From positions 1 to 33,007 of the forward strand of contig JAIBAE010000049.1 in the NCBI GenBank assembly GCA_019695345.1: a DNA stretch of 33,007 nucleotides. Reading direction: 5' to 3'. Shown here piece after piece: positions 7,364 to 17,298 of this stretch (position 1 is the stretch's first letter; every line of letters begins with the position of its first letter). The position numbers and the translations under genes were made by a program. This stretch comes from Bacteroidota bacterium (GTDB lineage: Bacteria; Bacteroidota; Ignavibacteria; Kapaibacteriales; NICIL-2). The notes below the pieces were generated by a model that searched no databases, was not told the origin of the DNA, and saw only the letters and a list, made by a program, of their open reading frames with translations.

Positions 7364-9790
7364 TTAGAAGAACTTTGGAAATTTGGTTGGTTGTGCCTCG
7401 TGCATAATGGAGTACACAGCATCAAAAATATGTTCTGCTTCGGGTTTGCTCCAGTAGTTGCCATCGGTACCATACGCAGGGCGGTGTGGTTTTGCCGCAA
7501 GAGTTGATGGTAGGGAATCCAGATATTTATAGCCACCTTGTTTTTCTAAAACTTCTTGCATCATGTATGCTGTTGTACCACCCGGTACATCTTCATCTAC
7601 AAAAATAATACGTCCTGTTTTTTGTAACGACTGACATATCATCCCGTGAACATCAAATGGAAGAAGTGTCTGTACATCTATTAACTCTACTTCAATTCCG
7701 CATTGTGCAAGCATATCGGCTGCTTTTTGTGCAACACGGCAAGTAGCACCGTATGTTACCATAGTAATATCATTTCCGCTGCGTAACACTTCTGGCACGC
7801 CAAGTGGAACGGTGAACTCACCAATGTTATCGGGCAATGTTTCTTTTAAGCGGTAACCGTTGAGAACTTCAACAATAAGTGCAGGGTCATCGCTACGTAA
7901 TAATGTGTTATAAAATCCTGCGGCTTGCGTCATGTTACGCGGAACACACACATACATACCACGAACAAGATTAATTATTCCCGCCATTGGCGAACCACTA
8001 TGCCACACACCTTCCAAACGGTGACCGCGCGTGCGCACAATTACCGGAGCTTTCTGTCCGCCTTTTGTACGCCACTGCACTGTTGCCAAATCATCGCTCA
8101 TCAATTGAAGCGAGTACAACAAATAATCGAGGTATTGAATCTCCGCAATAGGGCGTAGTCCACGCATTGCCATACCAATTGCCTGACCAAGAATTGTACA
8201 CTCGCGAATTCCGGTATCGCTTACACGCAACACACCGTGTTTTGCTTGCAGTCCGCTGAACCCTTGGTTTACATCACCAAGCTGACCAACGTCTTCGCCA
8301 AATGCAACAACACGTGGGTCTTTGGTTAGCCAGTAATCAAAGTTTGCGTTTAATACTTCAAAGCCAACCTTAACAGCAGAGCTCTCGGTATAGAGTGGCT
8401 TTACCTCTGCAATCTTCATTGCATTTGCTTGTGTTTCGGTATGCAGGTACGAACTATATCTATCCTCCTGCGTTGCTTGCATTGCGTTACGCCATTGCAA
8501 TAATGTTTGTGTTGATGGTAAATTCTCAGTGCGAACAACGCGCAACACACTATGGATTGCCGTGAAGTAATCTGCACGGAATGGCTCGCGTATGGAAAGC
8601 AATTCGTTTTTAATTGACGTAAGTTGTTCTTTGTGTGCCGATTCACTAATAATCACATCAAGCATGGTTGCAATCTGCAGGATCTCTTCTTTAATGGGAT
8701 TCATATACGCATCCCATGCACGTTGCTTTGCTTGCTTAACCGACTCAACACATTCTGCTTCAAGTGTATCAAGTTGTTCGGCAGTTGCAATACCTTTTGC
8801 AATCATCCATTCGCGCATTTTAAGCAAGCCGTCAAATTCCGATTCCCATTGTAATCGTTCTTTCGATTTATAGCGTTCGTGCGAACCGGATGTTGAGTGA
8901 CCTTGAGGTTGTGTAACTTCAATAACGTGAACAATAGCAGGGAAACCACTTTCGCGAACTCTATGTGCGGCACGTTTATAGGTATCAACCAAAGCCGGGT
9001 AATCCCAACCTTTAACGGTATATATATCGTATCCGGTCTTATCGCCATTCTTCCGTTGGAAGCCGGTTAACAACTCACCTACATTTCCTTTAGTGTGTTG
9101 AAATTCATTTGGAACGGAAATACCATAACCATCATCCCAAATAGAAACAATAACCGATGCTTTCAAAACTCCAATCGCATCTATGGATTCCCAGAACATA
9201 CCTTCGGCTGAACTTGCATTACCAATGGTGCCCCAGGCAATCTCTTTACCACCGTGCGAAAAATTAGTAAGGTGTTGTAATTCATTCAATTCTCTGTATA
9301 ATCTTGACGCATATCCCAACCCAACTAAGCGCGGCATTTGCGAGCCCGTTGGCGAGACATCGGCAGAGGAGTTGTATTCTTCCATCAGGTTACGCCATGT
9401 GCCATCGGGGTTAAGGAAGCGTGTTCCAAAGTGACCGTTCATAGAGCGGCCAGCACTTGATGGCTCGGCATCAACATCGGTATGTGCATATAACTGCGCA
9501 TAAAACTTCTGAACATCCGAAATCCCCAACGCAAACATAAACGTTTGGTCGCGGTAGTACCCGGAGCGAACATCACCTTTCTTAAAAGCGCGCGCCATAG
9601 CAAGCTGAGCTACTTCTTTTCCATCGCCAAAAATCCCGAACTTAGCTTTACCGGTTAATACTTCTTTTCTTCCTAATAAACTTGCCTGACGGCTTTCAAA
9701 ACCAATTCTATAATCTTCAATAATGCGCGCAGTATCAGCCATCCAGCCGGCCGAGCCATTGCTATGCGTTGTATCTTGAACATCAGGCAT
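7364..9790 (-). CDS. Fused E1 alpha/beta subunit of a 2-oxoacid (probably branched-chain) dehydrogenase
   Basis: This is a thiamine-diphosphate E1 component with both subunits in one chain of about 808 residues. The E1-alpha half (about 20-390) includes KAKFGIFGDGKEVAQLAMA, the cofactor region GTIGNASSAEG and IWDDGYGISVP, and a GHSTSGSHERYKS loop. The E1-beta half (about 450-800) includes VVAFGEDVGQLGDVNQGFSG, QYLDYLLYSLQLM and RGHRLEGVWHSGSPMAGI. E1 decarboxylates 2-oxoacids and passes the acyl group to lipoyl-E2 in the cytoplasm. No E2 or E3 gene is adjacent. The usual GDG...NN thiamine motif is replaced by GNA...DD, which I recall from other fused Bacteroidota E1 proteins. The start is uncertain: the first ATG is at 9790, with in-frame GTG at 9820 and TTG at 9832. 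The substrate cannot be fixed from sequence alone. Confidence 0.88.
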   Translation of the reverse strand: MPDVQDTTHSNGSAGWMADTARIIEDYRIGFESRQASLLGRKEVLTGKAKFGIFGDGKEVAQLAMARAFKKGDVRSGYYRDQTFMFALGISDVQKFYAQLYAHTDVDAEPSSAGRSMNGHFGTRFLNPDGTWRNLMEEYNSSADVSPTGSQMPRLVGLGYASRLYRELNELQHLTNFSHGGKEIAWGTIGNASSAEGMFWESIDAIGVLKASVIVSIWDDGYGISVPNEFQHTKGNVGELLTGFQRKNGDKTGYDIYTVKGWDYPALVDTYKRAAHRVRESGFPAIVHVIEVTQPQGHSTSGSHERYKSKERLQWESEFDGLLKMREWMIAKGIATAEQLDTLEAECVESVKQAKQRAWDAYMNPIKEEILQIATMLDVIISESAHKEQLTSIKNELLSIREPFRADYFTAIHSVLRVVRTENLPSTQTLLQWRNAMQATQEDRYSSYLHTETQANAMKIAEVKPLYTESSAVKVGFEVLNANFDYWLTKDPRVVAFGEDVGQLGDVNQGFSGLQAKHGVLRVSDTGIRECTILGQAIGMAMRGLRPIAEIQYLDYLLYSLQLMSDDLATVQWRTKGGQKAPVIVRTRGHRLEGVWHSGSPMAGIINLVRGMYVCVPRNMTQAAGFYNTLLRSDDPALIVEVLNGYRLKETLPDNIGEFTVPLGVPEVLRSGNDITMVTYGATCRVAQKAADMLAQCGIEVELIDVQTLLPFDVHGMICQSLQKTGRIIFVDEDVPGGTTAYMMQEVLEKQGGYKYLDSLPSTLAAKPHRPAYGTDGNYWSKPEAEHIFDAVYSIMHEAQPTKFPKFF

Positions 9791-9853
9791 AATGGTAATA
9801 TCCGAAGTTGATGTTTTCACGTCCGTATTCAAAAGTTGTTAAAATCCGAAGCG

Positions 9854-9861
9854 CAAAAATA
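9854..9861 (-). promoter_or_regulatory. Candidate Bacteroidota-type -7 element for the E1 gene
   Basis: TATTTTTG on the minus strand fits TAnnTTTG. It would place transcription initiation near 9848, just before the possible E1 starts (9832, 9820, 9790). No convincing -33 TTTG was found at the usual spacing. Confidence 0.35.
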
Positions 9862-9951
9862 CGAAAGTAGCGCAAGCTATACGGTTACCAAGTGATAATG
9901 AAATGGAAATGGGGAAAACTGAGAATTTTACAAGAATATTGTTCCCCGCCA

Positions 9952-10010
9952 CTGCCGAAGCAATCCTACTGCGCCGTCACACGGGCGGGATAGAACGGTA
10001 CAGCGGCGCA
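9952..10010 (+). repeat. 59-bp intergenic GC-rich repeat, copy C
   Basis: It begins CTGCCGAAGCAATCC and ends CAGCGGCGCA. Internal TGCGCCG and terminal CGGCGCA are perfect complements, so the right two thirds can fold as a hairpin. It is most like copy A (shared GCGCCGTCACACGGGCGGGA). Both copies sit 80-130 bp before paralogous propeller genes. Confidence 0.8.
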
Positions 10011-10089
10011 AGTTAAAATTATATTGTAGCGTTAGGTAAATGTTGCTAAGTTGCTTAAAAATCTTTTGCATTCTCTACGTAACATCCAC

Positions 10090-12822
10090 ATGATAAAAAG
10101 TATTACCCTCGCAGTTGTAGTTATTTTGCTTGGAACTTTTTCCATAAACGCCCAAGAACCTGTTGCCCAGTGGGAAAATATCACCACCTCTTCTATCGAA
10201 GGAACTCGTACAACATGTATGGCAGAAGGTAAGAACGGCGCAATTATGCTTGGTTCAATTGGTGGTGTATATCGTTCCGACGATATGGGAAGCTCATGGA
10301 AGAAAGTAAACAATGGTATTCCTGTTAAACCAACCCTTGCAATGTGCGCTACGCCTGATGGCGTTGTATATATATCTGTAGATACAAGTGTTTTCCGTTC
10401 GATTGATAACGGTGATTCGTGGGTGCGTGTAACAAACAATATTAACCCTAAACCGGTTGGCTTTTTATATGCATACAAAGATGGTCGTGTGTTTGCCGGA
10501 CCGTGGGGTGCATTATTTGTTACAAAGGATAGTGGTACTACATGGCAATCTTACGATACCTATATGCCACGAAACAATAATGAAAATCCAAACTGCTACG
10601 GTTGCATTGCCTTTGGGAAATATAATAGAATTTTTGCCACTATAGGATATGGAATGCAAATATCCACCAACGATGGCGCAAGTTGGAGTATATGGAAAGG
10701 TTTTAAATACGCCGTTACAACCGAGAAATCAGATTACTTGATAATAGAAGGGCATACACTTTACGCTAACGATCTTTCCGGTTTGTCTGATCTTGGAAGT
10801 ATTGCGAATGGTTCTAAGTCATACATTATTACTCCATTGCTATATACCCAACAGATACCCGGCTATGCTTGTAATATGCGGGATGCGTTTTCTGGATTTT
10901 TTCGTTCTACATTATTATTAGATAGTGGTAAGATGTTAGTTGGACTAATTAATTATGGTATAGATGGAGTATATACTAATTCAACAAACACGAGAATATT
11001 TTGGTTGAACTATAAAAATAACGGACTTAATTGCAGGATAGTTAATGAAATATTTCAACATAGTTCAGGTTCAATATTTGCCGGTACTTTAGGTGGAGGG
11101 GTGTATAGAAGTGATGATAAAGGAAGTTCGTGGACAGAAGGAAAATCTGGTTTAACAGATGCCTATATTACATATATCCACAACGACACAAAACGGAATA
11201 GAATATTAGCAGCAACGGCATGTGGATTGTATTATACCACGGACAAGGGTAGTTCATGGACTAATTGTTCTAAAGGGTTAGAGAACTATAGTATATTTAA
11301 AATTGCTCAAAGTAGCACTCATTATTATGCATTAGGATGGACGGGGTTATACAAATGTAGAATTGATAGTTTAGTGTGGTCGAGAGTATTTGTAGTAGGT
11401 GAGCACGACATTACTTATTTTAATGATGTTACCGTTGGAACTAAAGATTCCGTTGTAGTTGGGATTGAATATCAAGGAGCATATATAAGTACGGATAATG
11501 GTGTTAAATGGAAAAAGTTTCTTTACGACACAACAGTGAGTGTTTATGGTGTTTATAATAGTGTTGCACAAAAATCTTGGTATACTGGAGTTGCTTTAAT
11601 TTCTAAAACTACAAATGGAGGGATAGATTGGAGTTTACTAACTGATGGTACACTTGGTGGGTCGCCAGCTCGGTTATTCAAACATGATGCTGATAACCGA
11701 TTTTATACTATGTGTTCAAAAGGTTTTACATGGCTGGATGAATCGTTTGATCCCCCAAAATTCACATCGTTAACTGGAAACAGTCCAAAAAAAATCTTTG
11801 ATTATTATTCAAACAATCTATCACAGATATACGCCCTGAATAATGTTGGTATCTACCGTATGTGGAACGCTGATGCCGACTGGAGGAATTATGGCGTAAA
11901 CTTACCTTCAACACAATGCGCGACTTTAGCTTTAGATAACGATGGGTATTTATACGTTGGTACTATGGGCAAAGGAATATACAGGACAAAGGAGACAACT
12001 GATAAACTCTATCCTGCTGCACAACGTTTTCCCGTAAACAAAGCAAAAGAAATTATTACAAATACTGTGAAATTTGAATGGGATTCTATTGTCTCTGCTA
12101 GAGCTATACATTTGCAGGTATCACTTACTTCGGATATGAGTAATCCCGTTGTCAATGATTCAGCAATCAAAGGATTAACAAAGAACGTATTAGGATTACG
12201 CTCCAATAAGGAGTATTTCTGGCGAATAAAATCTAAACACAAAACATATTCCAGTGAATGGTCGCCGGTATGGAGTTTTCTAACAGCATCTAAAGTACCT
12301 GCAAAAATTCAATTAGATTCACCTCCAACACTAAACAAAGTAACTCCTACAACAATAACATTAGCATGGCATCCGGATGACAATGCAGAACGTTACCATG
12401 TGCAGGTAACAGATATAGATGCCAAACAAATAATTCTGGAAGATTCAACTATAACAGACACAACAGTTCAAGTTACTGTAGTACCCAAACACAGTTATCA
12501 ATGGAAAGTTAGTGCGATTGGAAGTAAAGGAAAAGGCGTATGGTCTGATACTTGGATGTTTACAGCAGAAGAAATGACTGAGGTTGGTAGTGAAGAAACA
12601 TCCCAAATATATGTATCACCCTCTCCTGCCACAGATATAGTTCGCATTAATGGGGTTGATGAATATGTATTTTCTTATACAATCTACAACAGTATCGGAA
12701 AAATAGTTTTAACCGGAACTACATCAATTATACCTATTCAATCTTTACCAAGTGGACATTATACTTGTGAATTAACTTTGAAACAAAAGAGCATTTACAG
12801 AACCTTTACGGTTAGCAAATAA
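10090..12822 (+). CDS. Secreted Asp-box beta-propeller protein with two FN3 domains and type IX sorting domain (paralog of 4379)
   Basis: The start at 10090 (MIKSITLAVVVILLGTFSIN, ending AQEP) gives a signal peptide and 910 residues; an upstream in-frame start at 10051 would precede it by 13 residues. Asp-box motifs include SDDMGSSW, SIDNGDSW, TKDSGTTW, STNDGASW, SDDKGSSW, TTDKGSSW and STDNGVKW, spread over residues about 25-635. FN3-like domains follow at about 641-730 and 735-830, with EYFWRIKS...EWSPVWSF and YQWKVSA...VWSDTWMF. The C-terminal 70 or so residues (VSPSPATDIVRI, YTIYNSIGKIVL, LPSGHYTCEL, FTVSK) are a type A sorting domain. The architecture and domain order are the same as at 4379-7210, but sequence divergence indicates an old duplication. 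Function beyond cell-surface or secreted localisation is unknown. Confidence 0.8.
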   Translation: MIKSITLAVVVILLGTFSINAQEPVAQWENITTSSIEGTRTTCMAEGKNGAIMLGSIGGVYRSDDMGSSWKKVNNGIPVKPTLAMCATPDGVVYISVDTSVFRSIDNGDSWVRVTNNINPKPVGFLYAYKDGRVFAGPWGALFVTKDSGTTWQSYDTYMPRNNNENPNCYGCIAFGKYNRIFATIGYGMQISTNDGASWSIWKGFKYAVTTEKSDYLIIEGHTLYANDLSGLSDLGSIANGSKSYIITPLLYTQQIPGYACNMRDAFSGFFRSTLLLDSGKMLVGLINYGIDGVYTNSTNTRIFWLNYKNNGLNCRIVNEIFQHSSGSIFAGTLGGGVYRSDDKGSSWTEGKSGLTDAYITYIHNDTKRNRILAATACGLYYTTDKGSSWTNCSKGLENYSIFKIAQSSTHYYALGWTGLYKCRIDSLVWSRVFVVGEHDITYFNDVTVGTKDSVVVGIEYQGAYISTDNGVKWKKFLYDTTVSVYGVYNSVAQKSWYTGVALISKTTNGGIDWSLLTDGTLGGSPARLFKHDADNRFYTMCSKGFTWLDESFDPPKFTSLTGNSPKKIFDYYSNNLSQIYALNNVGIYRMWNADADWRNYGVNLPSTQCATLALDNDGYLYVGTMGKGIYRTKETTDKLYPAAQRFPVNKAKEIITNTVKFEWDSIVSARAIHLQVSLTSDMSNPVVNDSAIKGLTKNVLGLRSNKEYFWRIKSKHKTYSSEWSPVWSFLTASKVPAKIQLDSPPTLNKVTPTTITLAWHPDDNAERYHVQVTDIDAKQIILEDSTITDTTVQVTVVPKHSYQWKVSAIGSKGKGVWSDTWMFTAEEMTEVGSEETSQIYVSPSPATDIVRINGVDEYVFSYTIYNSIGKIVLTGTTSIIPIQSLPSGHYTCELTLKQKSIYRTFTVSK

Positions 12823-12999
12823 TTTGTCGCTTCTTTCACTTAAGAAGTACATTACGCTTAACTTCAATGCTAATGGTGTAATCGAAACATTGCGGTTTTC
12901 TAAAACAGGCGGCATTTTCATTCAAGGTTCTTTACTTCTAAACATCAACTTGATGTAATATGTTACCGTAACTTATAATACTTTGTTTTTGTAATTGAT

Positions 13000-13057
13000 T
13001 GCGAAGCAGAAGGAACGGTTCGCACCGGGTTGGCGCGCTGGCGCGGTTGCTTCGGCA
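13000..13057 (-). repeat. 58-bp intergenic GC-rich repeat, copy D (inverted)
   Basis: Read on the minus strand it begins TTGCCGAAGCAACC, contains GCGCCAACCCGGTGCGAACC and ends TGCTTCGCA. The two ends are near-complementary (CCGAAGCA against TGCTTCG). It lies in the 327-bp gap 12823-13149 between the propeller gene and clpX. Apart from this repeat and the clpX promoter, nothing else was recognised in that gap. Confidence 0.8.
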
Positions 13058-13114
13058 AAAGCGGGTAACACAAATTTCTTCTTTTCTCTTTCATCGGTCA
13101 GCCGAAGCAATTTG

Positions 13115-13122
13115 TATCTTTG
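13115..13122 (+). promoter_or_regulatory. Bacteroidota-type -7 promoter element of clpX
   Basis: TATCTTTG is a full match to the TAnnTTTG -7 consensus. A degenerate TTTC at 13089-13092 could be the -33 element, with a 22-nt spacer. Transcription would start near 13128, leaving a leader of about 20 nt with GGGA (13140-13143) six bases before the ATG. Confidence 0.6.
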
Positions 13123-13149
13123 TAACGAGATTTATTAACGGGAAAACTA

Positions 13150-14433
13150 ATGGCTAAGAAACACTCCGCAGACGAACCGGAATTAACATGTACATTTTGC
13201 AACAGACGTCAGAATGAAGTAACTACACTGATAACATCACCCAATGGCGCAAACATCTGCGACTTGTGTTTGGTGAATTCGTTAATTCTGATGCAACAAA
13301 ACCAAAAGACAGAAGCACCGAACGAACCACGACAGTATTCTGCACAACTTCCCAAACCTTCGGAGATTAAAGCCCGTTTAGAAGAATATGTGATAGGTCA
13401 GGACAAAGCAAAACGCTCGCTTGCAGTGGCTGTGTACAACCATTACAAGAGAATTTTATCGCAAGAGATGGTTGGAATGTTTGAGGATGTTCAGATTGAG
13501 AAAAGTAATATCCTGATGATTGGTCCAACAGGAACTGGAAAAACTTTACTTGCACAAACACTTGCCCGAGTATTGGATGTTCCGTTTGCCATAGCCGATG
13601 CAACTACGATTACCGAAAGCGGCTATGTTGGCGACGATGTTGAATCTATTGTTGCCAACTTGATTCAGAACGCAGAGTTTAATATCAAACGTGCTGAAAT
13701 GGGGATTATCTACATTGATGAGATTGATAAGATATGCCGAAAAGGGGATAGCGCAAGTATTACGCGCGATGTTAGCGGAGAAGGTGTTCAACAAGGGCTA
13801 TTGAAATTATTAGAAGGAACTATTGCGGGTGTTCCACCACGCGGCGGGCGCAAACACCCCGAACAGCCTTTATTACAAGTGAACACAAAGAATATTTTGT
13901 TTATTGTTGGTGGTGCGTTTGATGGTTTAGAAAAAATTATTGCCCGCAGAATGAAATCAGCTACAATTGGTTTCCATAATGAACTAACAGACAATGTAGA
14001 AGAATCGTTTGAGTTGTTGCAATACACAGAACCGGATGACTTGTTGAAGTTTGGGTTTATACCTGAGTTTATAGGCAGGTTGCCGGTGTTTGCTCCGTTA
14101 CACCCTCTCAGCGATGAAGCCATGCTGGACATTCTTACTAATCCAAAGAACGCTTTGGTTAAGCAATACCAAAAGTTGTTCTTTATGGAAGGCGTTGAGT
14201 TAGAATTTGAACGTGAAGCGTTGTTAGCTGTTGTTCAGATGGCAAAAGAACGCAAAACAGGTGCGCGTGGATTACGTTCAATTATGGAAGGTACGATGCT
14301 ACCAATTATGTACACTCTTCCGGATAAACAAAATCTCCGCAGAGTTATCATAACGGTAGAAACAGTTCGTGATAATGCCGAGCCAATTTATATCTATCAC
14401 AAAACACACAGAACAATTGCTGATGTGGCGTAG
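13150..14433 (+). CDS. clpX: ATP-dependent Clp protease ATP-binding subunit ClpX
   Basis: A 427-residue AAA+ unfoldase that feeds substrates to ClpP in the cytoplasm. The N-terminal zinc-binding domain has C14, C17, C37 and C40. The AAA+ core has Walker A GPTGTGKT (125-132), Walker B IIYIDEID (about 186-193), the pore-1 loop GYVG (158-161) and the RKH pore motif (in GRKHPEQ, about 235). The ClpP-docking tripeptide IGF (274-276) and the sensor region KTGARGLRS are present. Length and order are those of a full ClpX. The ATG at 13150 is preceded by GGGA at 6 nt. clpP is not adjacent in this window, so the gene seems to be transcribed alone from its own promoter. Confidence 0.97.
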   Translation: MAKKHSADEPELTCTFCNRRQNEVTTLITSPNGANICDLCLVNSLILMQQNQKTEAPNEPRQYSAQLPKPSEIKARLEEYVIGQDKAKRSLAVAVYNHYKRILSQEMVGMFEDVQIEKSNILMIGPTGTGKTLLAQTLARVLDVPFAIADATTITESGYVGDDVESIVANLIQNAEFNIKRAEMGIIYIDEIDKICRKGDSASITRDVSGEGVQQGLLKLLEGTIAGVPPRGGRKHPEQPLLQVNTKNILFIVGGAFDGLEKIIARRMKSATIGFHNELTDNVEESFELLQYTEPDDLLKFGFIPEFIGRLPVFAPLHPLSDEAMLDILTNPKNALVKQYQKLFFMEGVELEFEREALLAVVQMAKERKTGARGLRSIMEGTMLPIMYTLPDKQNLRRVIITVETVRDNAEPIYIYHKTHRTIADVA

Positions 14434-14437
14434 GTAA

Positions 14438-15860
14438 TTATGGAATTAAAGGGACATCTGATGCTTTTCTATCAAGGGTGAGTTCTACAATAGTAACTGC
14501 ATCATCCTGTAGTTTTTCAGGAACATGGATTGCTAAACCACCCCACCATGCTTTTGTGACTGAGATAGGTGTTCCGTTGAGTAGTTTGGATGATACAATG
14601 TTTGCTTGGATGTTGTTTATGTCAATGGTTTCTCTGCCATCGAAGTTATGAATCATTAAATAGACTTTGTTATCCTTATAGGTAGAATAAACAAACTTGC
14701 TTGGCATATATGGTCCGCCACGGGTGCCATAAATTGCCTTAGCATTATTTTTTACCCAATATCCTATTTCCTGTAAACGTTGAACTTGGCGCTCCTCGAT
14801 TGTACCATCAGGTCGGGGGCCAACTCCAAGTAGAACATTTCCGTTACAAGCAACATGATGTGTAAGAAGTTTAATACAATCAGTTGTTGATTTAACGGAA
14901 GCATTTGGAATCCATGACCAACCATCGGAAGCCAATTTGAAACATCCTTCCCACATGGTTGAGTTATCAAAGTTGGTTGAAACAAAAACCATCTTCCTTT
15001 GAAATAAAGTCACCGGCTAAATTTCCCGGACCATGACCCCAACGTTCGTTAACAATTAAGTTGGGTTGCAATTGGGTCATAATTGAACGTAATGTATGTG
15101 AATCCCAGTCTTGTACTGTACCACCTAAATCATCAAACCAAAGGATGTCGATATTCCCATAGTTGGTAAGCAGTTCTCTTATTTGGTTTTGATAGTAGAT
15201 TATATATTGTGAGTGTGTACTGGTTCTGTAATCGGGATTATACCAATCGCATAAGGAATAGTATAACCCAAAGCGTAGTTGGTATTTTTGGCAAGCATCA
15301 GCTAATTGGCGCACTATATCTTTTCTATAAGGGCTATTGGGGCTAGTAATTTTGTAATTAGTATACTTAGTGTTGAAGTTACAGAAGCCATCGCAGTGTT
15401 TAGCTGTGAACACTATATACTTCATGCCATAACTTTTTGCGGCTCTGGCAATTGCCTCGGCATCAAAGTTAGTAGGGTTAAATTGTGTATATAAACTGTC
15501 GTAAATCTCAGTTGGAACCTCACCAACAGTATCAGCAAGACCGGGTATTTTTTGTCGCAAAGCACTTCTCCTACTCCAACTGATTTCTTTGCCTATTACA
15601 CTTACCGGTCCCCAATGAATAAACAAACCATACTTTAAATCCTGAAAAACATCTCTAATAGGTTTGTGGTATTCATCTGCAGTGTTAGTGTTCTCAGAAA
15701 CTGGTATGTTGGGTTCTTGCTGATTGTTAGAAGTACATCCGTAAAATGAAAGTATATAAAGTAAAATTGTTCCTGTTAGCATCCATAATAATACCTTACT
15801 AATCAGTTTAAGTTCATGTTTATAAAACGATGTCGGTCTTGAAACATGTAATCTCATCAA
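14438..15860 (-). pseudogene. GH29 alpha-L-fucosidase family gene, broken by a one-base frameshift
   Basis: Two overlapping minus-strand frames (15860-14967 and 15013-14438) are the two halves of one glycoside hydrolase family 29 protein. The first half has a membrane or lipoprotein-like leader with a Cys at about 42, then YGLFIHWGPVSV, the substrate-loop FTAKHCDGF and the nucleophile strand IDILWFDDLGG. The second half has NSTMWEGCFKL, NVLLGVGPRPDG and a C-terminal beta-domain. Removing one A from the run of five at 14984-14988 joins them as ...ISKEDGF-VSTNFDNS..., giving about 473 residues, normal for the family. The enzyme would release L-fucose from glycans. The gene may be a true pseudogene or carry a sequencing indel; I cannot tell which. 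It ends 5 bp from the clpX stop. Confidence 0.85.
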
Positions 15861-15919
15861 GGGCTCCGGTATGTTGTTTATTTAACTTACACTGCAAACA
15901 TAGAATTTAAAATGGTTGT

Positions 15920-15941
15920 AAAATCTTAGCAAAATCTTAGC
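15920..15941. repeat. 11-bp perfect tandem repeat between the fucosidase gene and prfA
   Basis: AAAATCTTAGC occurs twice in direct succession (15920-15930 and 15931-15941) in the 95-bp gap between the prfA stop and the fucosidase start. The adjacent minus-strand TATGTTTG at 15902-15895 resembles a -7 element for the fucosidase. The repeat could be an operator or just slippage. Confidence 0.6.
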
Positions 15942-15955
15942 AAGGCACTTTTTGA

Positions 15956-17044
15956 TTACAGTTGTTCACCTTCTTGTTTTAGCAGTTCGGCTTGTTCCTG
16001 AATGCGGAGTTGTTCAATAATATCATCAACTTCTCCATCAATAACTTGTTGTAAAGGGTAGTTCTTTGCGTCTCCCTCTAATCGGTGGTCTGTTACACGG
16101 TTTTGTGGATAGTTGTAGGTTCTGATTTTATCGGAACGGTCACCACTTTTAACTAAACTCTTTCTGGTGCTTGATAACTCACTACTACGCTTTTCTACTT
16201 CTAATTCATACAGCTTTGCTTTCAGCATTTTCATAGCACGCTCTCTGTTTTGTAATTGCGAGCGCTCTTGTTGGCAGGCAACTACAATCCCCGATGGGCG
16301 GTGTGTTAATCGAACTGCGGTCTCAACCTTGTTTACGTTTTGTCCGCCTTTACCACCGGAACGGTACGTATCCATATCAATATCTGCGGGGTTAACTACA
16401 ATGTTAATATCGTCATCAACTTCCGGCAACACAGCAACGGTAGCTGCTGAGGTATGAATACGACCATTGGCTTCTGTTTCAGGAACTCGTTGAACTCTAT
16501 GCACACCACTTTCAAACTTTAAGAATCCGTATGCACCTTCTCCATTAACCTCAAAACTGATTTCCTTAAATCCGCCACGTTCGCTTTCGTTTTCATCTAA
16601 GAGTGCTAACTTCCATCCCATACGTTCACAATAGCGCATATACATACGGAATAAATCACCCGCAAAGATTCCGGCTTCGTCTCCTCCTGTACCAGCACGT
16701 ATTTCCATTATACAGTTTTTTGTGTCGTTGGGGTCTTTAGGAAGTAATAGGATTTTTAGTTCATCTTCAATCTTTTCTTGCTGTTCCTGCAAACTGTGCA
16801 AATCTTCGTAGGCTAATTCACGTAGTTCAGGGTCGGTAGATGCATCTGCAATCAACTCTTTCGTGCTTACAACATCATTAATAATCTTAATATACCTGCT
16901 ACCTGTTTCAGCAATGGGTTGTAAGTTTTTATACTCTTTGTTGATGTTTCTATATACAGTCATGTCGTTAGCAATATCCGGGTCGTTCAGTTGGTTTTCA
17001 ACCGCGTGAAATCTATCCAATATCGAGCGTATTTTATCTTCCAT
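15956..17044 (-). CDS. prfA: Peptide chain release factor 1
   Basis: A 362-residue class I release factor that reads UAA/UAG and hydrolyses peptidyl-tRNA. The GGQ motif is at 233-235 within [11 protein letters not shown]. The codon-recognition tripeptide is PET at 188-190 ([17 protein letters not shown]), the PxT form of RF1 rather than the SPF of RF2. The N-terminal domain (about 1-105) is helical and the [11 protein letters not shown] segment is standard. The start at 17044 ([12 protein letters not shown]) matches the family. An in-frame extension to 17137 adds 31 residues that do not resemble RF1 and was not used. No prmC methyltransferase is adjacent. Confidence 0.96.
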   Translation of the reverse strand: MEDKIRSILDRFHAVENQLNDPDIANDMTVYRNINKEYKNLQPIAETGSRYIKIINDVVSTKELIADASTDPELRELAYEDLHSLQEQQEKIEDELKILLLPKDPNDTKNCIMEIRAGTGGDEAGIFAGDLFRMYMRYCERMGWKLALLDENESERGGFKEISFEVNGEGAYGFLKFESGVHRVQRVPETEANGRIHTSAATVAVLPEVDDDINIVVNPADIDMDTYRSGGKGGQNVNKVETAVRLTHRPSGIVVACQQERSQLQNRERAMKMLKAKLYELEVEKRSSELSSTRKSLVKSGDRSDKIRTYNYPQNRVTDHRLEGDAKNYPLQQVIDGEVDDIIEQLRIQEQAELLKQEGEQL

Positions 17045-17246
17045 TGTTGTGATGCTTGTTAATATCGTTCCTGAATTGAACCACAAAACTACGGACTTAT
17101 TGGTATTTTTCTGTTGCTTTCGCAGACCGCATCGCACCTCCGTTACAAAAATTACTGTTTGCTTGCGGGAAAGTATCTCATCCTAAATACTTTACCATTA
17201 TCGTTAGAAAGTGATAAACGTCAGTTTTTACAGGTAGTGAATTATG

Positions 17247-17254
17247 TATTTTTG
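17247..17254 (+). promoter_or_regulatory. Candidate -7 promoter element for the NTF2-like/ATL pair
   Basis: TATTTTTG matches TAnnTTTG, 45 bp before the start at 17299. A T-rich stretch (TTTTTA, 17225-17230) is the only -33 candidate and its spacing is poor. Confidence 0.4.
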
Positions 17255-17298
17255 TATTGCATACAATAACCATGTTTTATTTTCACGGAAGGGGACGT

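Noticed and set aside
10032-10478. Open frame of 148 codons on the minus strand
   Set aside because: It lies antisense to the start of the propeller gene at 10090 and has no recognisable domain; it is a shadow of coding sequence.
17045-17137. 31-residue N-terminal extension of RF1
   Set aside because: Known RF1 proteins start at the MEDKI-like position; the extension occupies the divergent promoter region.
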